DNA of 53,152 nucleotides. Source: an uncultured Parvibacter sp. (lineage in GTDB: Bacteria > Actinomycetota > Coriobacteriia > Coriobacteriales > Eggerthellaceae). This document shows, piece after piece, positions 24,413 through 31,772 of the stretch. The first letter of the stretch is position 1. Every line of letters begins with the position of its first letter. Below the pieces are notes generated by a model. It saw nothing but the letters and a program-made list of their open reading frames with translations, had not been told where the DNA came from and did not search any database. The position numbers and the translations under genes are program-made. The stretch is taken from assembly GCA_947649875.1 (NCBI GenBank), contig CANSTH010000005.1, forward strand, positions 1-53,152, given 5' to 3'.

Positions 24413-25987
24413 TTATGCTTGCGTTTGCAGGAATGTATCAGTCGCCGCCTCGATGGCATGTTCGTTGCCGTCTATGACCTCGGTGAAGCGCACTTTCATC
24501 TCATCCAGCATGGCTAGGTTTTCTGGCACATAGAAGCAACCGGTCTCATCGGCGATGAAGGCGTTCAGCTGGCAACCGGTAAGGGCCGCCTTGTCTGCCG
24601 GGAGGGGCTGGCCGGGAGCGATGTCGAACAGCGCACGGTACACGTTGTCGCCAAATTTCGCCCAATGGGCGGTGGAGGCTACTAGCACGGGATTCTCTCC
24701 CCGCAGCCGCTCGGCGGCGGCGTAGGCCACGGCGGTGTGGGGGTCCATCAGGTAGCCGTGATCGTCAAAAACAGTGCGAATGGTGGTCAGGCAGTCTGCG
24801 TTGCTCACCGATTCTGCTGCGAACTCCTCCCGCATTTTGCCGAAGGTTCCCCGGTCGATGCGGAAGCAGCGTTCCTCGTTCAAAGACGCCATCCATTGGG
24901 CGATGGCCTCGCAATTGCGCCCTGTCAGTTCGAACAGTTGCCGCTCCAGGTTCGAGGACACCAGGATGTCCATAGAGGGCGATGGGGTGAGCACGAACTG
25001 GCGGTCGGAGATGTCGTAGGTGCCGGTGTTGATGAAGTCGGTGAGCACGCGGTTCTCGTTGGAGGCGCACATCAGAAGCCCGATGGGGGTGCCCATCTGC
25101 TTGGCGTACCAGCAGGCCAAAATGTTGCCGAAGTTACCGGTGGGAACGCACACGTCCAGCAGCTGCCCCGCTTCCAGCTTGCCATCGGCCACCAGCTGAG
25201 CGTAGCTGGAGATGTAGTACACGATTTGCGGCATCAGCCTCCCCCAGTTGATGGAGTTGGCGCTGGAGAGGGCCACTTTGCGCTGCTCCATGAGCTGCTG
25301 GTTGAATGCCAGGTCGGAGAACACCCGCTTAACCCCCGTCTGGCAGTCGTCGAAGTTGCCGCGCACCGCCCACACTTGCACGTTGTTGCCGGTGGTGGTA
25401 ACCATCTGCTTGCGCTGGATGTCGCTCACGCCTCCATCGGGGAAAAGGACTCCGATGGAAACACCGTCCACGCCCTTGAAGCCTTCAAGGGCCGCCTTGC
25501 CGGTGTCGCCAGAGGTGGCCACCAGAATGCAGAAGGTGTTGTCCAGCTTGCCCTCTTCCCGCAGCGCTGCGGCACTGGCGGAGAAAAAGCGAGGCAGGCA
25601 TTGCAGCGCCATGTCCTTGAAGGCGCTGGTAGGGCCATGCCACAGCTCCAAGATATGGGTATCCTTATCGAGCGATGTTATGGGGCAGATGGCCTCGTCG
25701 TCGAAGTTGTCGCTGTAGCAAAGCGCCATCAGCTCGTCTATCTGGGCATCGGGCATATTGATGGCGAAGGCCTTGTAGATGGCCGCCGCCCGCTGGTGGT
25801 AGGGAAGGTCGGCCAGCGCCACGATTTCCTCCAACGACAGGTGCGGAATCTTGTCGGGCACGAACAGGCCGCCGCCGGGAGCCAGCCCCGCCACGATAGC
25901 CTCGGTGAAGCTGTAGGGGTCGGTCACGTTTCCGCGAGTGTCGAAGAACTTCACTTGGCTGCTTGCATCCTGGGCGCTAGTTGTCAT
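24413..25987 (-). CDS. thrC: Threonine synthase
   Basis: PLP enzyme converting O-phosphohomoserine to threonine in the cytoplasm. N-terminal region FFDTRGN...TEAIVAGLAPGGGLFVP is typical of the long (class I, ThrC-like fungal/E. coli) form. The PLP Lys is in GPTSAFKDMALQ, the phosphate loop in ATSGDTGKAA and the substrate region in CVPTGNFGN. The length of 524 aa fits that class. The start is ATG 25985-25987 with AGAAGGA upstream; the frame stays open to 26164 but that part is divergent promoter DNA. It is not clustered with hom or thrB here. Confidence 0.95.
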   Translation of the reverse strand: MTTSAQDASSQVKFFDTRGNVTDPYSFTEAIVAGLAPGGGLFVPDKIPHLSLEEIVALADLPYHQRAAAIYKAFAINMPDAQIDELMALCYSDNFDDEAICPITSLDKDTHILELWHGPTSAFKDMALQCLPRFFSASAAALREEGKLDNTFCILVATSGDTGKAALEGFKGVDGVSIGVLFPDGGVSDIQRKQMVTTTGNNVQVWAVRGNFDDCQTGVKRVFSDLAFNQQLMEQRKVALSSANSINWGRLMPQIVYYISSYAQLVADGKLEAGQLLDVCVPTGNFGNILACWYAKQMGTPIGLLMCASNENRVLTDFINTGTYDISDRQFVLTPSPSMDILVSSNLERQLFELTGRNCEAIAQWMASLNEERCFRIDRGTFGKMREEFAAESVSNADCLTTIRTVFDDHGYLMDPHTAVAYAAAERLRGENPVLVASTAHWAKFGDNVYRALFDIAPGQPLPADKAALTGCQLNAFIADETGCFYVPENLAMLDEMKVRFTEVIDGNEHAIEAATDTFLQTQA

Positions 25988-26072
25988 ATGGATTCCTTCT
26001 TCAAGGGGAATGGACATCGGTAGAGTATAGTATCTTCCCATCAAAGTGCCCGGAAAGGAGAGGGGGTAATCT

Positions 26073-27182
26073 ATGCAAGCGATGGAACTTTCGGGCGAGG
26101 GCGCGCTTTCTGTGCCCCGTATCTCTGTCCTGGGCGACTCGATATCAACTTTCGAGGGTTGCATTGCCGATGGGAACCGGGTGTACTACCAGCCTCCGCA
26201 AACTCAGCTTACCGGTGTAGAGCGTTCATCGCAAACCTGGTGGATGCAAGTGATCGAAGGGGTGGGGGGACGTCTGTGCGCAAACGGCTCCTATTCGGGT
26301 TCGATGGTGCAGGGGAAGGGCTTTCCCGCCGCCGAACAGCCGGGCCGGGCCGAGCAACTGCTGGGACTGGGCGGTAAATTGCCCGATGCTGTGCTCATTT
26401 TCATAGGGGTGAACGACTACGGCTGGGGCAGCCCTGAAGCGCAGGAAGCGGGCCGTTCGGAAGCGGCGCCGGCAGTGGTGGCCGTCCGGGCTGCTTCGGC
26501 TTCAGCTCACGATGACAGTTTCTCGGCAACGGTGGCGACTGCGAAAAATAACGAAGGCAATGGCCCTGCTAGCGTTGGGGGTACAACGGCTGTAGAAGTC
26601 GGGGCGGCTGGAGATGGCGAACATACGGAGGGGGCGTTGCCGGAGGCTTTTTCCATGTTGCCCCCGGCGGTGCCCGGCGCCGCCCCGATGGATGCGGCCG
26701 AGCGCTTCGGTGCCGCTTACGAGCGCATGTTGCGTCGCGTGCAAGAGGCCGCCCCAGGTGCCGAAATCTGGTGCGTCACCATTCCTCCCGGGCGCGAGCA
26801 CGGCAAAACCGGCCCTGCTTTCGCCTATGCCCTGCGAGGGGTAACGCTTGACGCCTACAACCAGGCCATAAACGATGCGGCCGCTGCAACGGGGGCGCGG
26901 GTGGCCGATGTGGCGGCTTTGGGGCTCGACTACGATGCCTACGACGGCACTCACCCCACGGCTCTGGGCATGGAGCAGCTGGCATCAATGGTGCTGAACG
27001 CCATTGCATGGGAGAGCGAGATGACCCCATCGCTTCTGGGAAGCGCTCTTGCAAGCCGTCCGTTGCCGCCGCTCCCTCCTGACGAGATGCGCTCAGCCCG
27101 CCGCTGCAAAAAGCCCACCTGCATCGGCTGCCCCCACGCCCGCAGCACCGGCAACCCCTGGTTCTGCATCTGCGATAAATAG
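26073..27182 (+). CDS. SGNH/GDSL hydrolase with low-complexity insert and Cys-rich tail
   Basis: Predicted esterase or lipase. Block I is GDSIS with nucleophile Ser23, followed by an oxyanion Gly region, block III GVNDYGWGS and block V DGTHPT with the catalytic Asp/His. An Ala/Gly/Ser-rich segment (about residues 122-195) separates the blocks and looks like an insertion. The last 25 residues hold a Cys motif (CKKPTCIGCPHARSTGN, then CICDK), probably a zinc knuckle. There is no signal peptide, so the enzyme is probably cytoplasmic. AAAGGAGAGGGGG precedes the ATG. It is divergent from thrC with only an 85-bp shared promoter region. Confidence 0.8.
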   Translation: MQAMELSGEGALSVPRISVLGDSISTFEGCIADGNRVYYQPPQTQLTGVERSSQTWWMQVIEGVGGRLCANGSYSGSMVQGKGFPAAEQPGRAEQLLGLGGKLPDAVLIFIGVNDYGWGSPEAQEAGRSEAAPAVVAVRAASASAHDDSFSATVATAKNNEGNGPASVGGTTAVEVGAAGDGEHTEGALPEAFSMLPPAVPGAAPMDAAERFGAAYERMLRRVQEAAPGAEIWCVTIPPGREHGKTGPAFAYALRGVTLDAYNQAINDAAAATGARVADVAALGLDYDAYDGTHPTALGMEQLASMVLNAIAWESEMTPSLLGSALASRPLPPLPPDEMRSARRCKKPTCIGCPHARSTGNPWFCICDK

Positions 27183-27330
27183 TTAAGCTCCTTGCGGTTC
27201 GAGGATTTGGGCCATGTTGCGCAGTTTCTCCGGGAGGTCGGGGCTGAGGCGGAATACGAAGCGTTTGCCCTCCTTTGCTTGCGCCGGGCAACCGCCGCTT
27301 TGTCCTCCAAGTATCCATAGGAAAACTTTT
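27183..27330 (-). pseudogene. C-terminal remnant of an unidentified gene without a start codon
   Basis: On the minus strand a frame ending with TAA at 27183-27185 encodes about 40 residues with clear coding character, including GKRFVFRLSPDLPEKLRNM and ending ILEPQGA. Third codon positions are strongly G/C as in neighbouring genes. The frame continues upstream to about 27385 but becomes AT-rich, and no ATG, GTG or TTG start is present. It abuts the SGNH stop head to head. Probably the tail of a decayed gene whose front was replaced by the feo promoter region. I do not recognise the family. Confidence 0.4.
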
Positions 27331-27339
27331 TTGGAGAAA

Positions 27340-27404
27340 AAGTAAACTAGGGGTTCCTTTTTAAGTAAAATAGAGTTAACATTTAGCCGTTAAACATGGT
27401 TAAC
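27340..27404 (+). promoter_or_regulatory. feo promoter/operator region
   Basis: An AT-rich block in GC-rich surroundings. It holds a direct repeat AAGTAAACTAG (27340-27350) and AAGTAAAATAG (27363-27373), a possible -10 TAAAAT (27366-27371), and two GTTAAC palindromes (27375-27380, 27399-27404) flanking TTTA-GCCGT-TAAA. The DtxR-like regulator encoded at the end of this cluster is the natural candidate binder. The feoB leader carries the same GGTTAACT octamer. Confidence 0.45.
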
Positions 27405-27423
27405 TTGCGAGATCGGAGTTGCG

Positions 27424-27705
27424 ATGCAAATGGCAGCCGTGATGGAGAGCCAGAAAACGGGGTTTGCGCAGCCTCAGGTGAGCTGCCAGCAGATGCCGCT
27501 GTCGTTCCTGAAAACCGGAGCCATGGCCAAAGTGGCGAAAGTGCGCGGAAAAGGCGATGTGCATCACCACCTTGAGAACCTTGGGTTCGTGGAGGGTGCA
27601 GATGTGCATGTGGTTTCCGAGCAGGCGGGCAATCTGATTGTGGAGATCAAAGGCGCCCACGTGGCCCTGGACAAGTCCATCGCATCGAAGATCATCACTT
27701 GTTAA
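27424..27705 (+). CDS. feoA: FeoA family protein 1
   Basis: Small SH3-like cytoplasmic protein that works with FeoB in ferrous-iron uptake. After about 30 extra N-terminal residues the FeoA fold is seen: AKVAKVRGKGDVHHHLENLGFVEG, then ADVHVV and IVEIKGAHVALDKSIASKI. The start is ATG 27424 after GATCGGAG. A GTTAAC site overlaps its stop codon. The second feoA begins 42 nt later. Confidence 0.85.
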   Translation: MQMAAVMESQKTGFAQPQVSCQQMPLSFLKTGAMAKVAKVRGKGDVHHHLENLGFVEGADVHVVSEQAGNLIVEIKGAHVALDKSIASKIITC

Positions 27706-27746
27706 CTGTCCATTGCGCTGTGGAAGAGATAAGGAAGGAGCAACGG

Positions 27747-27983
27747 ATGGCGGAATCTGGAGCCAAGACTCTGCGCGATGTGCCCGTGGGCAGCTCGGCC
27801 AAAGTGCTGAAGTTGGTGGGCGAAGGCGCGGTGAAACGCCGCATTATGGACATGGGCATTACCAAGGGCACCGAGGTGTACGTGCGCAAGGTGGCGCCTT
27901 TGGGCGACCCCATCGAGCTTACCGTACGTGGTTTCGAGCTGTCGCTGCGCAAGGACGAAGCGGCTCACGTGCTAGTGGCCTAA
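27747..27983 (+). CDS. feoA: FeoA family protein 2
   Basis: A 78-aa paralogue of the preceding gene with the SH3-like pattern VPVGSSAKVLKLVGEGAVKRRIMDMGITKG, then VYVRKVAPLGDP and FELSLRKDEAAHVLV. The GDP and LSLR motifs are closer to canonical FeoA than those of the first copy. AAGGAAGGAG before ATG 27747 sets the start. A 226-nt gap separates it from feoB. Confidence 0.88.
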   Translation: MAESGAKTLRDVPVGSSAKVLKLVGEGAVKRRIMDMGITKGTEVYVRKVAPLGDPIELTVRGFELSLRKDEAAHVLVA

Positions 27984-28110
27984 ACGGGGCGGCGGAGAAG
28001 CAGGGCAGGACGGGCACGACCCTTTGCCCCCGGCAAAGGCTTGCAGGCTTCCGTGCCTGAGGCTGTTCCGAAACGCGGTTGGTTGCACGTCGCAAAGCGG
28101 CTGCTCGCGG

Positions 28111-28165
28111 GTTGCGCTGCGAAGCCGCAACTCCTCAGCAGATACGGCACTCAGTGCCATTTTTT
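28111..28165 (+). promoter_or_regulatory. Hairpins and terminator-like element in the feoA-feoB gap
   Basis: A 6-bp stem (GTTGCG 28111-28116 with CGCAAC 28126-28131) is followed by a small stem-loop GGCAC-TCA-GTGCC (28146-28158) and six T (28160-28165). This could end feoA transcripts or attenuate read-through into feoB. A GGTTAACT octamer (28175-28182) lies just downstream, before the feoB ribosome site. Confidence 0.45.
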
Positions 28166-28209
28166 AAGCACATCGGTTAACTAAGGCTTACTTTAAGGGA
28201 AGGAAGATC

Positions 28210-30549
28210 ATGGGACTCAACATTGCGCTTGCCGGCAATCCCAATTGCGGCAAGACCACGATGTTCAACGATCTCACCGGAGCCAACCAGTACGTGGGGA
28301 ACTGGCCTGGCGTGACGGTGGAGAAGAAGGAAGGCAAGTACAAGGGCGACAAGTCGATTACTATTACCGACTTGCCGGGCGTGTACTCTCTTTCCCCTTA
28401 TTCGCCCGAGGAGATTGCCACCCGCGATTACCTGCTATCGGGCAATCCGGATGTGGTGGTGAACTTGGTGGACGCCACCAACCTCGAGCGCAACCTCTAC
28501 CTCACCACTCAAATCATCAACTTGGGCGTGCCGGTAGTGATTGCCCTGAACATGATGGATCTGGTGGAGAAGAACGGCGACAAGATAGACGTTGCCAAGC
28601 TGTCCAAGAAGCTGGGCTGCCCCATCGTGGAGACCACCGCCCTGCGCGGCAAGGGGATGGATACCCTCATCAGCACTGCCGTCGAGGTGGCCAACAAACA
28701 CCAGCTGCCCGCCAGCCCGCTGCACTTCACCAACGACGTGGAAGAGGCGCTGGCCAAGATCATCGACATCTTGGGCAACCGTGTCAAGCCCAACCAAGCC
28801 CGTTGGTTCGCCATTAAGTTGTTCGAGGGCGAGCAGCTGACCATCGATGCATTGGGGCTTTCCGCCGGCGAGCTGTCGAAGATAGCCGCCATCCGCGAGG
28901 CGGTGGAGAACGCCGAGGACGACGATGCCGAGTCCATCATCACCGATGAGCGCTACGGCATCATCACCGATGTGGCCGGCGAGTGTGTCAAGAAGAGCTC
29001 CAAGGGCATGACCACCACCCAGAAGATTGACCGCGTGGTGACCAACCGCATTCTGGGCCTGCCCATTTTCGTCGTTGTCATGTTCCTGGTGTACTACATC
29101 TCCGTGTCCACGGTGGGCACGCTTGTGACCGACTGGGCAAACGATGGCCTGTTCGGCGATGGCTGGCTGTACACCGGCACTGAGCAGTACGAGGCGGCCG
29201 TGGAAGAGTACGAGGCGGCTGTGGAAGAGGGCGCCGGTGTGGCCGCCTTCGAGGGCGGCGAGCTGGAGGAGCCCGACCCAGCCGACTACGGCATCTACGT
29301 CACCGGCATCCCCGTTGTTGTGGGGGAATGGCTGGAGTCGGTTGGCGCGGCACCGTGGATGCAGAGCCTCATTCTCGACGGTATCCTTGCCGGTGTGGGC
29401 GCAGTGCTCGGCTTCATTCCACAGCTCATTGTACTGTTCATTCTGCTGGGTTTTTTGGAGGGCTGCGGATACATGGCCCGCGTGGCGTTTATCATGGACC
29501 GTGTTTTTAGGCGCTTTGGCCTGTCGGGTAAGTCGTTCATCCCCATGCTCATCGCAAGTGGCTGCGGTGTGCCGGCGGTCATGGCCACCAAAACCATCGA
29601 GAACGAAAAAGATCGCCGCATGACCATCATGACCACCACGATGATCCCCTGCGGTGCCAAGCTGCCCATCATCGCGCTGGTTTTTGGCGCACTGGCCGGC
29701 GGCGACTACGAGGCCACTTGGTGGGTGGCGCCGATGTTCTACTTCCTGGGGCTGGCCGCCATCATCGTATCCTGCATCATGCTGCGCAAGTTCCGCGCTT
29801 TTTCCGGCGAGGCCGCTCCCTTCATCATGGAACTGCCCCAGTACCACCTGCCCACCTTCAAGAACGTGATGCTGTCCATGTGGGAGCGCGTGAAGAGCTA
29901 CGCCATCAAGGCCGGTACCATCATCTTCCTCTCGTCTATGGTTATTTGGTTCCTCATGAACTTCGGCGTGTACGAAGGTGCCTTTGGCCTTCTGGATACC
30001 GAGGCGGACAACTACTTGCAGTACAGCCTGATGGCCGGCTTGGGCAATCTCTTGGCCTGGGTGTTCATGCCGTTGGGCTTTGGGAATTGGGAGGCTGCCG
30101 TTACCTCTATCACGGGGCTTGTGGCCAAAGAGAACGTTGTTGCTACGGTGGGCATTTTGACAAGTTTGGGCGAAGCGGGAGAGGCCGATCCCAACATGTG
30201 GGTTGCGTTCTCCACAATGCTGGGTGGCTCCTCGGTGGCCATCATGGCCTTCTGCGCCTTCAACCTTCTGTGCGCGCCGTGCTTTGCCGCCATTGGCACC
30301 ATCCGTCGCCAGATGATGAGCGCCAAGTGGACCTGGGCCGCCATCGGTTACATGACTGCGTTCGGTTGGTGCACCGGTCTGCTCATCTACCAGCTGGGCG
30401 GCCTGATTTCCGGCGAGGTGGCCTTCGGCCCCTTCACCGTGCTGGCCTTGGCGGTGCTGGCCGGGTTGCTGTTCTTGCTGTTCCGTCCGGCGCCCAAGGA
30501 TAATGGCACGAAGATGGCGAAAACGGCAAAAGCCGAGAACGCCGCTTAG
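28210..30549 (+). CDS. feoB: Ferrous iron transporter FeoB
   Basis: Membrane GTPase transporting Fe(II). The N-terminal G domain shows G1 GNPNCGKT, G2 VGNWPGVTVE, G3 DLPG and G4 NMMD, then the GDI helical region to about 270. About eight to ten TM helices follow with the two Gate motifs, CGVPAVMAT and CGAKLPI. The first extracytoplasmic loop (about 320-365) is acidic and contains a tandem duplicated YEAAVEE heptapeptide. Length of 779 aa is slightly above normal. AAGGGAAGGAAG precedes the ATG. A strong terminator follows after about 75 nt. Confidence 0.97.
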   Translation: MGLNIALAGNPNCGKTTMFNDLTGANQYVGNWPGVTVEKKEGKYKGDKSITITDLPGVYSLSPYSPEEIATRDYLLSGNPDVVVNLVDATNLERNLYLTTQIINLGVPVVIALNMMDLVEKNGDKIDVAKLSKKLGCPIVETTALRGKGMDTLISTAVEVANKHQLPASPLHFTNDVEEALAKIIDILGNRVKPNQARWFAIKLFEGEQLTIDALGLSAGELSKIAAIREAVENAEDDDAESIITDERYGIITDVAGECVKKSSKGMTTTQKIDRVVTNRILGLPIFVVVMFLVYYISVSTVGTLVTDWANDGLFGDGWLYTGTEQYEAAVEEYEAAVEEGAGVAAFEGGELEEPDPADYGIYVTGIPVVVGEWLESVGAAPWMQSLILDGILAGVGAVLGFIPQLIVLFILLGFLEGCGYMARVAFIMDRVFRRFGLSGKSFIPMLIASGCGVPAVMATKTIENEKDRRMTIMTTTMIPCGAKLPIIALVFGALAGGDYEATWWVAPMFYFLGLAAIIVSCIMLRKFRAFSGEAAPFIMELPQYHLPTFKNVMLSMWERVKSYAIKAGTIIFLSSMVIWFLMNFGVYEGAFGLLDTEADNYLQYSLMAGLGNLLAWVFMPLGFGNWEAAVTSITGLVAKENVVATVGILTSLGEAGEADPNMWVAFSTMLGGSSVAIMAFCAFNLLCAPCFAAIGTIRRQMMSAKWTWAAIGYMTAFGWCTGLLIYQLGGLISGEVAFGPFTVLALAVLAGLLFLLFRPAPKDNGTKMAKTAKAENAA

Positions 30550-30624
30550 GCTGTAGCTGAAAACATGCCGGCAGTTTTTGTCGGCACGTTGCAGATGCCG
30601 CCCGACCCTTGTTAATTCGGAAAC

Positions 30625-30664
30625 GGCGGGGTATGTTCTCTCCTCCTTACCCCGCCTGTCTTTT
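30625..30664 (+). terminator. Terminator after feoB
   Basis: A perfect 9-bp stem (GGCGGGGTA 30625-30633 with TACCCCGCC 30648-30656) is followed by TGTCTTTT. A smaller stem-loop (TGCCG/CGGCA) lies about 60 nt upstream. Confidence 0.75.
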
Positions 30665-30712
30665 CCCGCAGGGCCACTGGGCGTGCCCGATTGGCACCAG
30701 CGGTCCTGCGGG
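30665..30712 (+). promoter_or_regulatory. Stable stem-loop in the leader of the Cys-rich protein gene
   Basis: Arms 30665-30680 and 30697-30712 pair over 16 positions with one G-U and one mismatch. A 4-bp inner stem (30684-30687 with 30693-30696) closes the loop. It starts directly after the feoB terminator T-tract and lies 51 nt before the next start codon. It may be a leader control element or a second terminator. Confidence 0.4.
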
Positions 30713-30763
30713 AACAGACGATTAAGGGAGAGCGCGCTTTCCCGATTTTGACAGGAGCTTGCG

Positions 30764-31018
30764 ATGCAAGAACTAACGATGACCCCGGCAACGGTGGTGC
30801 TCATGGTGCTGATAGCGGCCTGGGCTGTATGGGCGGTGCGCCGAATGTTCTTTCGAGGTTTGTGCGACTGCCATGGCAGCAATGGGCATAAGGGCAAGAA
30901 GGGCGGAGAGCCTGGTGCCGCTGGTCCTTGCGCTGGCTGCAGCGCCTGCCATGGCTGCCCGGCTTGCACCATCCGACTTCCGGAGAGCACCTCGACCGTC
31001 CCTGACTCCAAGGGCTAG
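30764..31018 (+). CDS. FeoB-associated Cys-rich membrane protein
   Basis: An 84-aa protein with one TM helix (about 7-25) and a cytoplasmic Cys-rich tail (CDCHG, then CAGCSACHGCPACT). This matches small FeoB-associated Cys-rich proteins that replace FeoC in many anaerobes. The tail may bind iron or sense redox state. Position after feoB supports the assignment. ACAGGAG precedes the ATG. Confidence 0.8.
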   Translation: MQELTMTPATVVLMVLIAAWAVWAVRRMFFRGLCDCHGSNGHKGKKGGEPGAAGPCAGCSACHGCPACTIRLPESTSTVPDSKG

Positions 31019-31106
31019 GGAGCTGTTGCGGGATCCTCGTGCGAGGAAGTGCGCCGGAGGTTCCATGGTGTGCTACCATAGACCCAAAGGAAACGAGGAG
31101 GGTCCT

Positions 31107-31487
31107 ATGGAAAAAATGTCTCCGTCGCAGGAGGACTATCTGGAGGCGATGGTGGAACTAGGGGGAGGCGCCCATGTTGCCATTCGCTCGGTGGATGTGG
31201 CCGCCAAGCTGGGGGTTTCCAAGGCCTCAGTGAACAAGGCGCTGTCGGTGCTGAAGGAGAAGGGGCTTGCCGAACAGCCCTATTACGGGGATATCACGCT
31301 CACGCAAGAGGGCTACGACTATGGCCGCGCAGTGCTCGATCGCCATCAGATGCTGTTTCTATTCCTGTCGAAGGCGTTGGGCATCCCCGAGGAGCGGGCC
31401 AACCGCGAGGCGTGCCTGATGGAGCACGCTATCAGCGACGAGTCTCTGCCGTTCTGGGAGAATTACATCAACGGCTTGGAGCTGTAG
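31107..31487 (+). CDS. DtxR/MntR-like metal-dependent repressor (short form)
   Basis: A 126-aa regulator with the DtxR N-terminal pattern MSPSQEDYLEAM, a winged HTH (VRSVDVAAKLGV-like, SKASVNKALSVLKEKGL) and the dimer/metal region (HQMLFLFLSKALGI, then ANREACLMEHAISDE) containing Glu/Cys/His ligands at the expected sites. The SH3-like third domain of DtxR is missing, as in MntR. It probably controls the feo cluster through the GTTAAC-type sites; that link is inferred. GAGGAGGGT upstream selects ATG 31107. Confidence 0.85.
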   Translation: MEKMSPSQEDYLEAMVELGGGAHVAIRSVDVAAKLGVSKASVNKALSVLKEKGLAEQPYYGDITLTQEGYDYGRAVLDRHQMLFLFLSKALGIPEERANREACLMEHAISDESLPFWENYINGLEL

Positions 31488-31525
31488 CGAGTTTGCCGCT
31501 TGCCCGATGGGCGCATGTCAGGGCG

Positions 31526-31605
31526 CATGTCAGGGGACGGGGGTGATGACATGCGAATACTCCACGATATGGTTGACCATGTCGTCAGCCCCATCCCCTG
31601 ACATG
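31526..31605. repeat. Long palindromic repeat (REP-like)
   Basis: Two 28-nt arms (31526-31553 and 31578-31605) are complementary at 25 of 28 positions around a 24-nt centre, starting and ending in CATGTCAGGGGA. A partial extra copy of the end (CATGTCAGGG) lies at 31514-31523. The GGGGACGGGGG-type ends resemble repeats mobilised by REP-associated (RAYT/TnpA_REP) transposases; none is encoded in the window. Confidence 0.6.
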
Positions 31606-31615
31606 AAGAGGCGTG

Positions 31616-31696
31616 CTACTGCTCGCTTTCGAACAGCTCCAGCAGCTCCTGCCTTGAGTGCACGCCTGCCTTCGCGTAGATATTGCGGACGTGCAC
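31616..31696 (-). pseudogene. Remnant of a LuxR-type regulator (C-terminal HTH end)
   Basis: The minus strand encodes VHVRNIYAKAGVHSRQELL followed by LELFESEQ and a stop, which is the characteristic end of the LuxR/GerE HTH domain (recognition helix onward). Upstream in the same frame there is no further HTH sequence and the recQ gene begins soon after. Only the last 26 residues of a regulator survive. The palindromic repeat lies directly downstream. Confidence 0.6.
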
Positions 31697-31772
31697 AGCT
31701 TGCCGGATGCCAGCAATCACCCCCGCGGCCGCTACATCCTGCGCCGCATGACCTGGCGATAGGGAAGGCCTC

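Noticed and set aside
24737-26023. 428-codon frame antisense to thrC
   Set aside because: Low-complexity His/Val/Gly composition typical of shadow frames in GC-rich genes; thrC is certain.
28435-31011. 858-codon open frame antisense to feoB
   Set aside because: It mirrors the codon bias of feoB, is rich in His/Gly/Gln without domains, and has no ribosome site. It is a shadow frame.
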